Shown here in pieces: positions 25,372 through 34,653 of a stretch of 64,000 nucleotides of DNA (positions are counted from its first letter, which is position 1; every line of letters starts with the position of its first letter). A model generated the notes under the pieces. It saw only the letters and a program-made list of their open reading frames with translations. It was not told where the DNA came from and ran no database searches. The stretch is from Hallerella porci (GTDB lineage Bacteria; Fibrobacterota; Fibrobacteria; Fibrobacterales; Fibrobacteraceae), in assembly GCF_003148885.1 (NCBI RefSeq), contig NZ_QGHD01000003.1:84460-148459 (forward strand). Direction: 5' to 3'. Made by a program: the position numbers and the translations under genes.

Positions 25372-26142
25372 TTACTTTGCGCCGGTGCTTTGCTTTAATG
25401 CTTTTTGAATCGCCGCTTCTAACGAAGATTCATACGGAACACCCGGCCAAATTTTTTGAATGTAATCGTTTTCGTCGAGTAAGATGAGAGTGGGAATCGA
25501 CGAAATGCGATAGGTGCGATACAATTCTTGTGCCGCATCGCGGTAAAGCGGATAGGGCGATGGATGTTCGCGGTAAAAATTTTCGAGGACGCTTAAATCT
25601 TCGTTGGCGACGCCGATAATTTCAAGACCTTGACTTTGATATTTTTGATATAAACGGTCGAGAATCGGAAGTGTTTGACGACATGGTCCGCACCAAGTTG
25701 CCCAAAAATCGAGCAGTCTCGCTTTGGGTTTTGCTTGACTTTTTTCAGCGTTCTTGTAATAATTTTTGGGGAAGGCTTTGAATTTGCTTCCGATGGCCGA
25801 GCCTGTCATTTGCGAAACATCATCGGGGCGCTCCGAAAGTTTCACTTGAATATTTTTCGCTTTGCCGTTGCGGAAAACTTTTAAACGAACTTTGGTTCCC
25901 GTTTTCTTCCCCGCGACCTCTTGTTTTAAAACAGCGAGTTCCGTAATTTTTTTGCCGTTAATTTCGACGATAAAGTCGCCGGGCAAAACTTCTTTTGCAT
26001 CCGCTTCGGGGAGAACGCTTTCCACTTTGATCGCATACTGATTTTGATACGTATCTTCGCGAAATCCAATGCCGAGCCACGGGACAGCGAAAGCCGAAAT
26101 GTGGAGCGCAAACAGGACGAATGTAAAAAAGAAAAATCGCAT
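25372..26142 (-). CDS. Exported PDZ-thioredoxin fusion protein
   Basis: A 256-residue protein with a signal peptide (about residues 1-18), a PDZ domain (about 22-103, with VLPGDFIVEINGKKI) and a TlpA/ResA-like thioredoxin domain (about 115-250). The active site is WCGPC at C151 and C154, and the cis-proline is in SIPT near residue 217. Thioredoxin-like proteins of this kind reduce or exchange disulfides in the periplasm; the PDZ part presumably binds a partner's C-terminus or peptide. It lies ten bases after the small barrel protein gene and seems to be the last gene of the pyrD run. Confidence 0.87.
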   Translation of the reverse strand: MRFFFFTFVLFALHISAFAVPWLGIGFREDTYQNQYAIKVESVLPEADAKEVLPGDFIVEINGKKITELAVLKQEVAGKKTGTKVRLKVFRNGKAKNIQVKLSERPDDVSQMTGSAIGSKFKAFPKNYYKNAEKSQAKPKARLLDFWATWCGPCRQTLPILDRLYQKYQSQGLEIIGVANEDLSVLENFYREHPSPYPLYRDAAQELYRTYRISSIPTLILLDENDYIQKIWPGVPYESSLEAAIQKALKQSTGAK

Positions 26143-26152
26143 GAAAACCTTC

Positions 26153-26686
26153 TTAGAAAAAGATTAGCGAAAGCGTTCCCGAAATCACCGTGCTTGCAGT
26201 CTTTGTCACATATTCTTCTTCGCGGCCAAGACTTTCTCCGATGAGATACGAGAGGCGAATTTTTCCTTGGAGCGCAAAATGCGCGTGCGGCCAAGGTTTC
26301 ATATTGCGTCCGTAATCTACAAAAATTCGCGGAGCGGTAAACCAATCGCCTTCTTTCTTAAAATAGACGGCGGTTGCGCCGACATCTACAAAATCTTCTT
26401 CGCTAAAAAAATAACGGATGGCGCTCCCCGCTTCATAAACTTTTTCATTTAATCCGATGGAAATTTCGGGCGCAATGCCGAAGTCGTTTTGAAAACGATA
26501 AGCGGCAAGTCCCGAAAGAGAAAGGTCAAATTCGCTGAGATAGTATGCGATGGAAATTCCCCCGCCGAATGAAAATCCGCGGTCAATTTCTCGGGCGAGA
26601 GCTTCTTCTTCGGCAGCGTCATTTTCTAGAAAGAATCCGGCGTGCGCACAAACCGCAAAGAAGAGAATGAAGAAGAGTTTCCGCAT
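26153..26686 (-). CDS. Exported protein, probable small outer-membrane beta-barrel
   Basis: A 177-residue protein with a signal peptide ending CAHA-G at about residue 17. The rest consists of alternating hydrophobic strands (FSFGGGISIAYYL, LSGLAAYRF, VDVGATAVYFK) and ends with ISGTLSLIFF, a terminal phenylalanine typical of barrel proteins. It lies three bases downstream of the dihydroorotate dehydrogenase-like gene. Function unknown. Confidence 0.6.
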   Translation of the reverse strand: MRKLFFILFFAVCAHAGFFLENDAAEEEALAREIDRGFSFGGGISIAYYLSEFDLSLSGLAAYRFQNDFGIAPEISIGLNEKVYEAGSAIRYFFSEEDFVDVGATAVYFKKEGDWFTAPRIFVDYGRNMKPWPHAHFALQGKIRLSYLIGESLGREEEYVTKTASTVISGTLSLIFF

Positions 26687-26689
26687 TTT

Positions 26690-27835
26690 TTATTCGCGCT
26701 TTGCATTCGCTCTGCGAAGGGCTTTGAACAATTCTTTTCGCATTGCGTGAGCGGGCATCCAACGGAAAGCGCAAACGCTATAACATTCCACGGCATCGGC
26801 TCCGGCTTGCATTAAATCGAAAACTTTTTCACCGTGATCAATGCCACCGCAAGCGATAACGCTCAACTGCGGGAATCGCGATTTGACAAATTGCGTCATG
26901 CTGTAAGTGTTCAAATAAAGCGGACGTCCACTCAAGCCGCCTTTATCGCCATCAGCACGGAGAACTTTCAATTCATCGTATTTGGCAAACATCGGCAGTT
27001 CTCCCATTTTTTTTGTGGGGAATGTATTGCCGACGATGACGCCGTTTACGCCAGAGCGCACGAGAACTTCGACGGTAGCAAGCAATTGATTTTCCGAAAA
27101 GTCTGGGCTGAGTTTTGCGTAAACCGCTTTCCGAATCGATTGCGAATCACGATACTTCATGATTTCCGAAAAGAGATGTTCGATAAATTGCGTGTCCAAA
27201 TCCAAACGGTTTTCGCCGGTGTTGGGACAGCTCGCATTGATTTCGATGTAATCGCCGACGGGATAAGCAATCGCAAAACTTTCGAGGACATCGGTGATTT
27301 TTTCTTTTTCAGAAGAAAGCCCCGGCGTTTCGGCGACCGAGATGCCGACGCTCATTCCGCTTTTATGAATGCTTGCGATTTGTGCGCTCACCCGTTTTGC
27401 GATGACTTCGACGCCATCGTTATTGAGTCCCATGCTGTTGTAAATCGCACGGTCTTCTTCTAAGAATCCAACGCGCGGACGATGCGTGTTTCCTTTGCGA
27501 AAATGTCTTGTCGCAGTTCCCACCGAAACACCGCCGAATCCGAGATTCGCGTAATCCGAGACGCGAAGCGCCGTTTTATTTGCTCCCGCCGCAAGAATAA
27601 TGGGAGCGCTGAGAACGATTGGATTACTCTTATCGGGGAAAGTAATCGTCGTCTTGAGTTCGGGCGTAAAATCGGGCTTTCCGCTTAAAAAAGGAAGATA
27701 CGGCGCAAAGCGCGCCACATGTTTCAAGGAATCGTGGCGAAATTCCGGCCATTTTTTGAAGACGCGGCGAATGAACGCCAAAAGTTTATCGCCTTTCAGT
27801 AAATTATAATCGTGGTTTTCACATTCGACTGTCAT
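26690..27835 (-). CDS. pyrD: Dihydroorotate dehydrogenase-like protein
   Basis: Oxidises dihydroorotate to orotate in pyrimidine synthesis, using FMN. The 381-residue protein has an N-terminal helical extension of about 65 residues, as in membrane-associated class 2 enzymes. Then follow APIILAAGANK, VGTATRHFRKGN, NSMGLNNDGVE, INASCPNTGENR at 199-210 and the FMN-binding end VIACGGIDHGEKV with DAVECYS. The helical extension and KGGLSGRPL motif favour class 2. It could be a paralogue with another substrate; no other pyr gene is close. Confidence 0.82.
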   Translation of the reverse strand: MTVECENHDYNLLKGDKLLAFIRRVFKKWPEFRHDSLKHVARFAPYLPFLSGKPDFTPELKTTITFPDKSNPIVLSAPIILAAGANKTALRVSDYANLGFGGVSVGTATRHFRKGNTHRPRVGFLEEDRAIYNSMGLNNDGVEVIAKRVSAQIASIHKSGMSVGISVAETPGLSSEKEKITDVLESFAIAYPVGDYIEINASCPNTGENRLDLDTQFIEHLFSEIMKYRDSQSIRKAVYAKLSPDFSENQLLATVEVLVRSGVNGVIVGNTFPTKKMGELPMFAKYDELKVLRADGDKGGLSGRPLYLNTYSMTQFVKSRFPQLSVIACGGIDHGEKVFDLMQAGADAVECYSVCAFRWMPAHAMRKELFKALRRANAKRE

Positions 27836-27884
27836 ATTTGATTAAATTAACAAAAAAAACATCAAGGAAAAAATTGGTATCTGT

Positions 27885-29261
27885 ATGAACGAAACTTTAC
27901 CCGCCCGCATTCATGAAATGTTTCCGCGTTACGTTGCGGCTCTTGAAAATCTCATCCGCATTCCGTCGATCAGTTTCGACAACTTTGACCAAAATGAAGT
28001 GCACCGTTCTGCGCAAGCGGTGAAAAATCTTTTTGAAGAACACGGCTTTCAAAATGCGCAGCTTTTGCTTCCGCCGAGTGGACGTCCTTCGGTCTTTGCA
28101 GAAATTAAAACGAATCCGCACAAGCCGACGATTCTTTTGTATGCGCATCACGATGTGCAACCGACGATGCGCGAAGAATTGTGGCAGAGCGCTCCGTTTG
28201 CGCCCGAAGTCCGCGATGGCAGACTTTACGGCCGCGGCGCTGCCGACGATAAATCCGGAATTATTTTGCATTTGGCTGCGGTGACGCAAGCGCTTTCGAT
28301 CGCGGGCAATCAAATGCCGAATATTAAAGTTTTAATCGAAGGCGAAGAAGAATGCGGCAGTTCTGGTTTTGGAGAACTTTTGAATAAGAACCGCGAACTT
28401 TTAAAATGCGATGCGGTGATTATCGCAGACCTTTCGAATTTCGCTGAAGGAACGCCGTCGATTACGACAACTCTCCGCGGAATGTCTGCGGTTTCTGTCA
28501 TCGTGAAAGCGATGAAAACGCCTTTGCATTCGGGCTCTTGGTCGGGGCCGATTCCCGATCCGGTGCAAGCGCTTTGCAAAATGATTGCCTCTCTCACCGA
28601 TGAAAAAGGAAACATTCTCATCGAGCATTTTTCCGATGGCATTATTCCGCCGACCGAAGAAGAATTGAAAAGTTACGAAGCGCTCGGTTATACCGAAGAA
28701 ACTTTCCGCAAAGAAGCTGCCCTTTTGAATAAAACTGAAATTCTCGGTGGCAAGAAAGAAATTTTGACGACTCTTTGGCGGAAGCCTTCAATTGTTGTCA
28801 CCGCCTTTGAAGCGGGCTCGCGGACACAAGCAGGAAATGTTTTGCAGAACGCTGCCTATGCCCGCATCGGCATTCGCCTTGCCCCTGGAATGGCCGCAGT
28901 TCCTTGCACCGAACTTTTGTGCAATCATTTAAAAAAGGAATGCCCCGCAGGTCTTGAAATTTCGCTTTTCCCCGAAGACGGCGCAAATCCATTTACCACC
29001 GATATTTCGCATCCGTATTTTGCCAAGATGAAAGAAGCGATGACGCGAGCCTACGGAAACGAAGCAAAATTTATCGGCTGCGGCGCATCGATTCCGGGCG
29101 CACAACTTTTCCGCGATAACTTTGGAGAAATTCCCATTCTCATGACGGGGCTCGAAGATCCGAAATGCAACGCGCACAGCGAAAATGAAAGTCTCGGACT
29201 CGCGGATTTTGAACGCGGCATTATCGCCGAAGCGCTCTTCTTGGAGGAACTTTCGAAATGA
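27885..29261 (+). CDS. M20-family metallopeptidase (dipeptidase)
   Basis: Cytoplasmic zinc peptidase of 458 residues that releases amino acids from short peptides. Metal-site motifs are present: YAHHDVQP near residue 86, GRGAADDKSG near 119, the catalytic glutamate pair in EGEEECGS near 152, an aspartate in IIADLSNF, and the C-terminal histidine in NAHSENES. Length fits the dipeptidase subgroup. The stop overlaps the sirtuin start by four bases (ATGA). Confidence 0.93.
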   Translation: MNETLPARIHEMFPRYVAALENLIRIPSISFDNFDQNEVHRSAQAVKNLFEEHGFQNAQLLLPPSGRPSVFAEIKTNPHKPTILLYAHHDVQPTMREELWQSAPFAPEVRDGRLYGRGAADDKSGIILHLAAVTQALSIAGNQMPNIKVLIEGEEECGSSGFGELLNKNRELLKCDAVIIADLSNFAEGTPSITTTLRGMSAVSVIVKAMKTPLHSGSWSGPIPDPVQALCKMIASLTDEKGNILIEHFSDGIIPPTEEELKSYEALGYTEETFRKEAALLNKTEILGGKKEILTTLWRKPSIVVTAFEAGSRTQAGNVLQNAAYARIGIRLAPGMAAVPCTELLCNHLKKECPAGLEISLFPEDGANPFTTDISHPYFAKMKEAMTRAYGNEAKFIGCGASIPGAQLFRDNFGEIPILMTGLEDPKCNAHSENESLGLADFERGIIAEALFLEELSK

Positions 29262-29944
29262 AACTCGTCGTTTTAACCGGAGCTGGAATCAGCGCCGAAT
29301 CGGGACTCCGGACTTTCCGCGGGAACGATGGCCTTTGGGAAAATGAACCGATCGAAGCGGTGGCAACTCCCGAAGGTTACTTTCGCGATAAAAAACGGGT
29401 GAAGGATTTTTACAATAAATTGCGCGTTTCGTTGCCCAAGTTTCAGCCGAATGCGGCTCACATTGCGCTTGCAAAACTCGAAGAACGTTTAGGCGATGAC
29501 TTTCTTCTCATCACGCAAAATGTCGACGATTTGCACGAACGCGCGGGCAGTAAACGCGTCCTTCACATGCACGGATATTTGAACGAACTTCGCTGCGAAA
29601 AAAATGAAGAGCACATTTTTCCGTTTACCGGCGAAGAAACGATGCAAACGAAATGTCCCATCTGCGGAGCGATGAGTCGCCCGCATATTGTTTGGTTCGG
29701 CGAAATTCCTCTGTTTATGGATACGATTGAACACGCACTTCAAACGACTGCAGAATTTGTTTACATTGGAACGAGCAGCGTCGTTTATCCCGCAGCAGGC
29801 TTTAAGCAAATCGCAAAACATTTCGGCGCTCACGTGACTTGCCTCAATTTAGAAGTGAATCCAAACGATCCGAATACCGACGAAAATATCCAAGGAAAAG
29901 CGACAGAAATTGTCCCGCGTTGGTGCGAAAATTTTGGAAAATAA
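29258..29944 (+). CDS. cobB: NAD-dependent protein deacylase (sirtuin)
   Basis: Removes acyl groups from lysines using NAD. The 228-residue protein has the NAD motif GAGISAESG (8-16), TQNVDDLHE and the catalytic His105 in LHMHGY. Compared with Escherichia coli CobB the zinc site is incomplete: C113, C133 and C136 are present but the second position of the first pair is Asn116. The substrate-specificity motif FYNKLR has Tyr52 but Leu at the position of the CobB arginine, with Arg one residue later. The gene is coupled to the M20 peptidase. Confidence 0.92.
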   Translation: MKLVVLTGAGISAESGLRTFRGNDGLWENEPIEAVATPEGYFRDKKRVKDFYNKLRVSLPKFQPNAAHIALAKLEERLGDDFLLITQNVDDLHERAGSKRVLHMHGYLNELRCEKNEEHIFPFTGEETMQTKCPICGAMSRPHIVWFGEIPLFMDTIEHALQTTAEFVYIGTSSVVYPAAGFKQIAKHFGAHVTCLNLEVNPNDPNTDENIQGKATEIVPRWCENFGK

Positions 29945-29956
29945 TCGAGGCAAACG

Positions 29957-30451
29957 ATGGAAAAAATTAAAAAGACAAACGCCGCAAGACTTTTAGATCA
30001 AAAACACATCGCATACGAACTCATCCCGTATAAAGTTGATGAAAATGACCTCGGTGCAGAACATGTCGCAGCGACTCTCGGCGAACCGATTGAACGCGTT
30101 TTTAAAACGATTCTCGTTCACGGCGATAAAACGGGACATCTCATCGGCGTCGTCCCCGGCAATTTGGAAGTTTGCTTAAAAGGTCTCGCCAAGGCGAGCC
30201 GCAATAAAAGCGTTGAAACGGTTCCGCTCAAAGAACTTCTCCCGCTGACCGGTTACATCCGCGGCGGTTGCTCTCCCATCGGACTCAAAAAGCCGTTTCC
30301 GGTATTTCTCCACGAAACGGCAATGCAGTTTGATTTTATTTATGTGAGCGCAGGACAACGCGGTCTGCAAATAAAAATTTCACCGCAGGATTTAGTCGCT
30401 GCGGTGAATGCAACGGTTGCCGCCATCGCGGAACCGAAACCGACGATTTAG
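29957..30451 (+). CDS. ybaK: Cys-tRNA(Pro) deacylase, YbaK/EbsC family
   Basis: Hydrolyses cysteine wrongly attached to tRNA-Pro, a proofreading activity in the cytoplasm. The 164-residue protein shows NAARLLDQKHIAYELIPY at the N-terminus, RVFKTILVHGD near residue 47 with the catalytic lysine, and GGCSPIGLKKPFPVFL near residue 97, all typical of this family. It lies 12 bases after the sirtuin gene. Its stop overlaps the end of the convergent bioB gene. Confidence 0.93.
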   Translation: MEKIKKTNAARLLDQKHIAYELIPYKVDENDLGAEHVAATLGEPIERVFKTILVHGDKTGHLIGVVPGNLEVCLKGLAKASRNKSVETVPLKELLPLTGYIRGGCSPIGLKKPFPVFLHETAMQFDFIYVSAGQRGLQIKISPQDLVAAVNATVAAIAEPKPTI

Positions 30452-31449
30452 CAATTACCGCAACTTCCGCAGTTTTCGCCAGCGGCATTATTTAATCCAA
30501 GACGATTCAAAATTTCAAAATCGCCGCGGATTGTAGTGCCGCTTGTCGTTAACATATCGCCCGTAATTGTAGCGCTTGCGCCCGACACAAGAGCTTTTTC
30601 ACCAAAGTCTTTCATGATTTTACGGCCAGCGGCCAAACGGATATTGGCTTCGGGGTTAATGTAACGGAAGAATGCAATCGTCCGCATTAAATCTTCGGCG
30701 GGGATTTGCTTTAAATGCGCCAAAGGGGAACCCGGAATTGGCATTAACGCATTGATGGGAATCGAGTGAATATTCAATTCGGCAAGGCTAATCGCCATAT
30801 CCAAACGATCTTCCCAAGTTTCGCCCATTCCGATAATTCCGCCGGAGCAAACGCACAAACCTTCGGCTTGCGCCATTTTAATTTCGCGGATTTTATCCTC
30901 GTAAGTATGCGTCGTGCAAATATTCGGAAAATTCCGCTTACTCGTTTCGATGTTGTGATGATAACTCGTCACGCCCGCTTCATGTAAACGGTGCAACTGT
31001 TCTTTCGAAAGGAATCCCATACTTGCGCAAAGTCCGAGCTTCAGCGTTTTGTGCATTTCTTCGTAAGCTTCAATCGCTTTGTCAAATTCTTCGCCGGTGA
31101 GCGCTCGGCCCGCCGTGACGATAGCAAAACGGTTGACGCCCGCAGCCGCATTCTGTTTCGCTTCGGCGATAATGCGTTCTTTCGGCAAAAACGGATATTC
31201 TTCGCAGCCGGTTTTATTGTGAACAGACTGCGCACAATATTTGCAATTTTCGGGACAGCGTCCGCTGCGGCCGTTGATAATGGTACAAAGGTCGATGTGA
31301 TTTTTACAGAAATGTTTTTGAATCCAGCCTGCGCCGGTTTCTAACTTTTCTAAATCACAAGTGAGAAAAAACGACAAGTCGTCGCCGCGTTGAATGCGAT
31401 GACCATCGATAATTTTCTGAGCGAGTTCCAAAACATCTACATTCGCCAT
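30448..31449 (-). CDS. bioB: Biotin synthase
   Basis: Radical-SAM enzyme that inserts sulfur into dethiobiotin, the last step of biotin synthesis. The 333-residue protein has the radical-SAM triad in GRCPENCKYCAQS (C65, C69, C72), the VTAGRAL and ETSKRNFPNICTTHTYEDK blocks, and conserved residues for the auxiliary [2Fe-2S] cluster. The C-terminus ends ENCGSCGNC, a cysteine-rich tail. It is the last gene of a minus-strand run after clpC, 12 bases away. No other bio gene was seen here. Confidence 0.96.
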   Translation of the reverse strand: MANVDVLELAQKIIDGHRIQRGDDLSFFLTCDLEKLETGAGWIQKHFCKNHIDLCTIINGRSGRCPENCKYCAQSVHNKTGCEEYPFLPKERIIAEAKQNAAAGVNRFAIVTAGRALTGEEFDKAIEAYEEMHKTLKLGLCASMGFLSKEQLHRLHEAGVTSYHHNIETSKRNFPNICTTHTYEDKIREIKMAQAEGLCVCSGGIIGMGETWEDRLDMAISLAELNIHSIPINALMPIPGSPLAHLKQIPAEDLMRTIAFFRYINPEANIRLAAGRKIMKDFGEKALVSGASATITGDMLTTSGTTIRGDFEILNRLGLNNAAGENCGSCGNC

Positions 31450-31461
31450 AGACTGTTTACC

Positions 31462-33945
31462 TCACGATTTTTTTCCTGGTAAGTCTTCTTTTTCAAAGGT
31501 CAATTTTTTCCCGTCGGCGTCGGCATCAATTTTAATCGTCGAGAAATCGGTGAATGTTCCGAGGAGAAGTCCTTCGGAAAGTTCATCTTCAACGAGAGTT
31601 TGAATGCTTCTGCGAAGCGGTCTTGCGCCGAGTGCGGGATCGTAACCGTGTTCGGCGATGACTTTTTTCGCGGCTTCGGTAAATTCGAGAAGAATGCCGC
31701 GTTCCGACAAATTCTTTTGCAAATAGCCCAAAAGAATATCCACAATGCGGATTAAATCTTCTTTGTTCAAACTGCGGAATACGATTTGATCATCGATGCG
31801 GTTCAAGAATTCGGGCGAGAACACTTTTTTCGCTTCTTCGTGAATCGTCGCTTCCATCCGTTCAAAATCATCGGATTCCGAAAGTTTCGTAAAGCCCATG
31901 CCTGCGCTATGCTTGACTTCGCGCGCGCCGACATTTGACGTCATAATGATAATCGTATTTTTGAAATTGATTTTGCGGCCAAAGCTATCGGTCAACTGCC
32001 CGTCATCTAAAATTTGGAGCAGAAGATTATACACATCGGGATGCGCTTTTTCAATTTCGTCGAGCAAGACAACCGAATACGGATGCTTGCGCACTTTTTC
32101 GGTCAGCTGTCCGCCGCCTTCTTCGTAGCCCACATATCCCGGAGGCGCTCCGATCAAACGGCTGATGCTATGCTTTTCCATGTATTCGCTCATGTCGATG
32201 CGAATCATCGAATCTTCAGCACCGAAAAGGCTGAGCGAAAGCACTTTTGCAAGTTCCGTTTTTCCAACGCCTGTCGGCCCGAGGAATAGGAAGCTTCCCA
32301 TCGGGCGACGTGTATCGCGGATACCAGCCCGCGAACGCCGAATTGAACGCACTACCGCAGAAACGGCGCGGTCTTGTCCGATAATGCGTTCTTTAATTTC
32401 TTTATCCAAATTGATGAGCTTTTTCGTTTCTTCGCCCGCTAACCGCGAAATCGGAATGCCCGTCATTTTGCTTATCACATCGCGAATCACATCTTCATCG
32501 ACGACTAAGCATTCGGTTTTCCGCTTTTCGAGCCAAGCATTTTTGAGATCTGTAATTTTCTTTTGTAAAGCATCCGCTTCGTCGCGGGCTTTTGCTGCAT
32601 CTTCAAACTTTTCCGTCCGCAATGCGTCTTCTTTTTTCTGCACAGCTTCGGCAAGTTTCGTTTCCATATCGCGAAGTTCTGGTGGCACAGCCATACTCGC
32701 AAGGCGCGTGCGTGCGCCCGCTTCATCGATGACGTCTATAGCTTTATCCGGCAAGAATCTTTCGGAAAGATAACGATCGCCGAGGACAACGGCTGCGCGA
32801 ATTGCTTCCGGCGTATATTTCACTTTGTGATGTTTTTCATAGCGATCCATCAAACCATTCAAGATGATAATCGAATCTTCAATTGTCGGCGGATTGATGA
32901 GAATCTTTTGGAAACGACGTTCTAGCGCTGCATCTTTTTCAATGTATTTGCGGAATTCGTCCACCGTCGTTGCGCCAATGCATTGCAATTCTCCGCGGGC
33001 AAGTGCCGGCTTAAAAATATTCGAAGCGTCCAAGCTTCCTTCCGAACCGCCTGCGCCGACAATCGTGTGCAATTCATCGATGAATAAAATCACCGCATTT
33101 TCGTTGCGCTGCAATTCCATGATGAGCGCTTTCAAGCGTTCTTCAAATTGGCCGCGGTATTTTGTGCCGGCGACCATCGCGGCGACATCCAATGTGATGA
33201 CGCGTTTATTTTCCAAAATTTCAGGAATTTTCTTTTCGACGATTTTTTGCGCAAGCCCTTCAACGATGGCAGTTTTTCCGACGCCAGGTTCGCCGATTAA
33301 AACCGGATTATTTTTTTTGCGGCGGCAAAGCACTTGAATTAAACGTTCAATTTCTTCGCTGCGCCCGATAATCGGGTCGAGTTTTCCTTGCATCGCAAGC
33401 GCTGTCAAATCCCGTCCAAAATGATCGAGAATCGGCGTCTTCGATTTCGGTTCCATCCGACGATTTGCATTTCCCGAAGAATTGACATCCAATTTCTGCG
33501 GACGCGAATCATCTTTTACCGATTCAATAGCTTGGCGTAATGCATTATATTCGACGCCTGCTGCGGTAAGCGCTGCCGCGGCCTGCGATTCTGCGACTTT
33601 CAAAAGCGAAAGCAAAACGTGTTCTGTGCCGATGTAATTATCGTCTAATAATTGCGCTTCGACTGCGGCGGCTTGCAGCACACTTTTCGCATGATCCGAA
33701 AATGTCACTTGCGAACCGATTGTCATCATTCCGCCCGAAGACGAAATGGAGCGTTCCACATCTTGCGCAAGCGTATTCAAATCCACGCCCAATGTTTTGA
33801 GCGCAGCCGCTGCGACGCCCGCTCCTTCGCTTACAATGCCGAGCAAAAGATGTTCCGTTCCCACATGTTCTGAATTGAGCCGTTTTGCTTCATCGCGAGC
33901 AAATTGCAAAACTTTCTTCACACGATCTGTAAAACGTCCAGCCAT
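31462..33945 (-). CDS. clpC: ATP-dependent Clp protease ATP-binding subunit ClpC
   Basis: Hsp100 unfoldase that feeds substrates to ClpP. The 827-residue protein has two N-terminal Clp repeats (about 1-145), a first AAA domain with Walker A GEPGVGKT near residue 216, a UVR-type coiled motif ([26 protein letters not shown] region near 420) that separates ClpC from ClpB and ClpA, and a second AAA domain with GPTGVGKT near 555. The ATG directly follows the stop of the upstream ABC ATPase gene. No clpP, mcsA or mcsB is adjacent. Confidence 0.95.
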   Translation of the reverse strand: MAGRFTDRVKKVLQFARDEAKRLNSEHVGTEHLLLGIVSEGAGVAAAALKTLGVDLNTLAQDVERSISSSGGMMTIGSQVTFSDHAKSVLQAAAVEAQLLDDNYIGTEHVLLSLLKVAESQAAAALTAAGVEYNALRQAIESVKDDSRPQKLDVNSSGNANRRMEPKSKTPILDHFGRDLTALAMQGKLDPIIGRSEEIERLIQVLCRRKKNNPVLIGEPGVGKTAIVEGLAQKIVEKKIPEILENKRVITLDVAAMVAGTKYRGQFEERLKALIMELQRNENAVILFIDELHTIVGAGGSEGSLDASNIFKPALARGELQCIGATTVDEFRKYIEKDAALERRFQKILINPPTIEDSIIILNGLMDRYEKHHKVKYTPEAIRAAVVLGDRYLSERFLPDKAIDVIDEAGARTRLASMAVPPELRDMETKLAEAVQKKEDALRTEKFEDAAKARDEADALQKKITDLKNAWLEKRKTECLVVDEDVIRDVISKMTGIPISRLAGEETKKLINLDKEIKERIIGQDRAVSAVVRSIRRSRAGIRDTRRPMGSFLFLGPTGVGKTELAKVLSLSLFGAEDSMIRIDMSEYMEKHSISRLIGAPPGYVGYEEGGGQLTEKVRKHPYSVVLLDEIEKAHPDVYNLLLQILDDGQLTDSFGRKINFKNTIIIMTSNVGAREVKHSAGMGFTKLSESDDFERMEATIHEEAKKVFSPEFLNRIDDQIVFRSLNKEDLIRIVDILLGYLQKNLSERGILLEFTEAAKKVIAEHGYDPALGARPLRRSIQTLVEDELSEGLLLGTFTDFSTIKIDADADGKKLTFEKEDLPGKKS

Positions 33946-34653
33946 TTATTCCCTCTCCTTTTCAAAAGGCACCACCACTCCGCCGTGCATGTGAACGCGA
34001 CTCGTTGCAAATTCCGCCATGCGTTCATCGTGAGTCACCACGAGCAAAGTTTGCTTATAATCTTCGTGAATTTGTTGAAAAAGTTCATTCAGCATCCGCG
34101 CATTTTTTTCGTCCAAGCTTCCGCTCGGTTCATCGGCGAGGATGACATCGGGACGATTCATAAGCGCCCGCGCCACAGCAACTCGCTGCCGTTCGCCGCC
34201 CGAAAGTTCCTGCGGTAAATGTTTTAATCTTCCGGCAAGTCCCACTTTTTCGAGAAGACTTTCGGCGTATTCTCTTTGCTCCGAAAAATTGCCGAGCGGA
34301 TTTAAAATGCGAGCGGGAATGCACACATTTTCGAGTGCGGTAAATTCCGAAAGCAAGTGATGAAATTGAAAAACAAATCCCACTTTCTTTGCGTGATATT
34401 CATCTTTTTCTTTCGCAGACATTTTGCTCAAATTCTTTCCTTCAAAAAGAATTTCGCCCGATGTCGGCGTATCGAGTGCGCCCACTAAATTTAAAAACGT
34501 GGACTTGCCCGATCCCGATGCTCCTGTGAGCACGCAGAATTCATTTTTCAAAAGCGAAAAATCAACGCCTTTTAAAATTTCCAAACGTTCACCGGTTTCG
34601 CTAAAAACGCGAGTCAGCGCTTTCGTCTCTAAAATTTTTTCTGCATTATTCAT
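33946..34653 (-). CDS. lolD: ABC transporter ATP-binding protein (LolD-like)
   Basis: ATPase of the lipoprotein-releasing complex that extracts lipoproteins from the inner membrane. The 235-residue protein has Walker [10 protein letters not shown] (44-52), signature LSGGERQR from 150, Walker B ILADEP (171-176) and the H-loop VVTHDE. It overlaps the upstream permease gene by eight bases. Members of the same MacB/FtsE-like subfamily serve other permeases, so the name rests mainly on the neighbouring LolC/E-type permease. Confidence 0.88.
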   Translation of the reverse strand: MNNAEKILETKALTRVFSETGERLEILKGVDFSLLKNEFCVLTGASGSGKSTFLNLVGALDTPTSGEILFEGKNLSKMSAKEKDEYHAKKVGFVFQFHHLLSEFTALENVCIPARILNPLGNFSEQREYAESLLEKVGLAGRLKHLPQELSGGERQRVAVARALMNRPDVILADEPSGSLDEKNARMLNELFQQIHEDYKQTLLVVTHDERMAEFATSRVHMHGGVVVPFEKERE

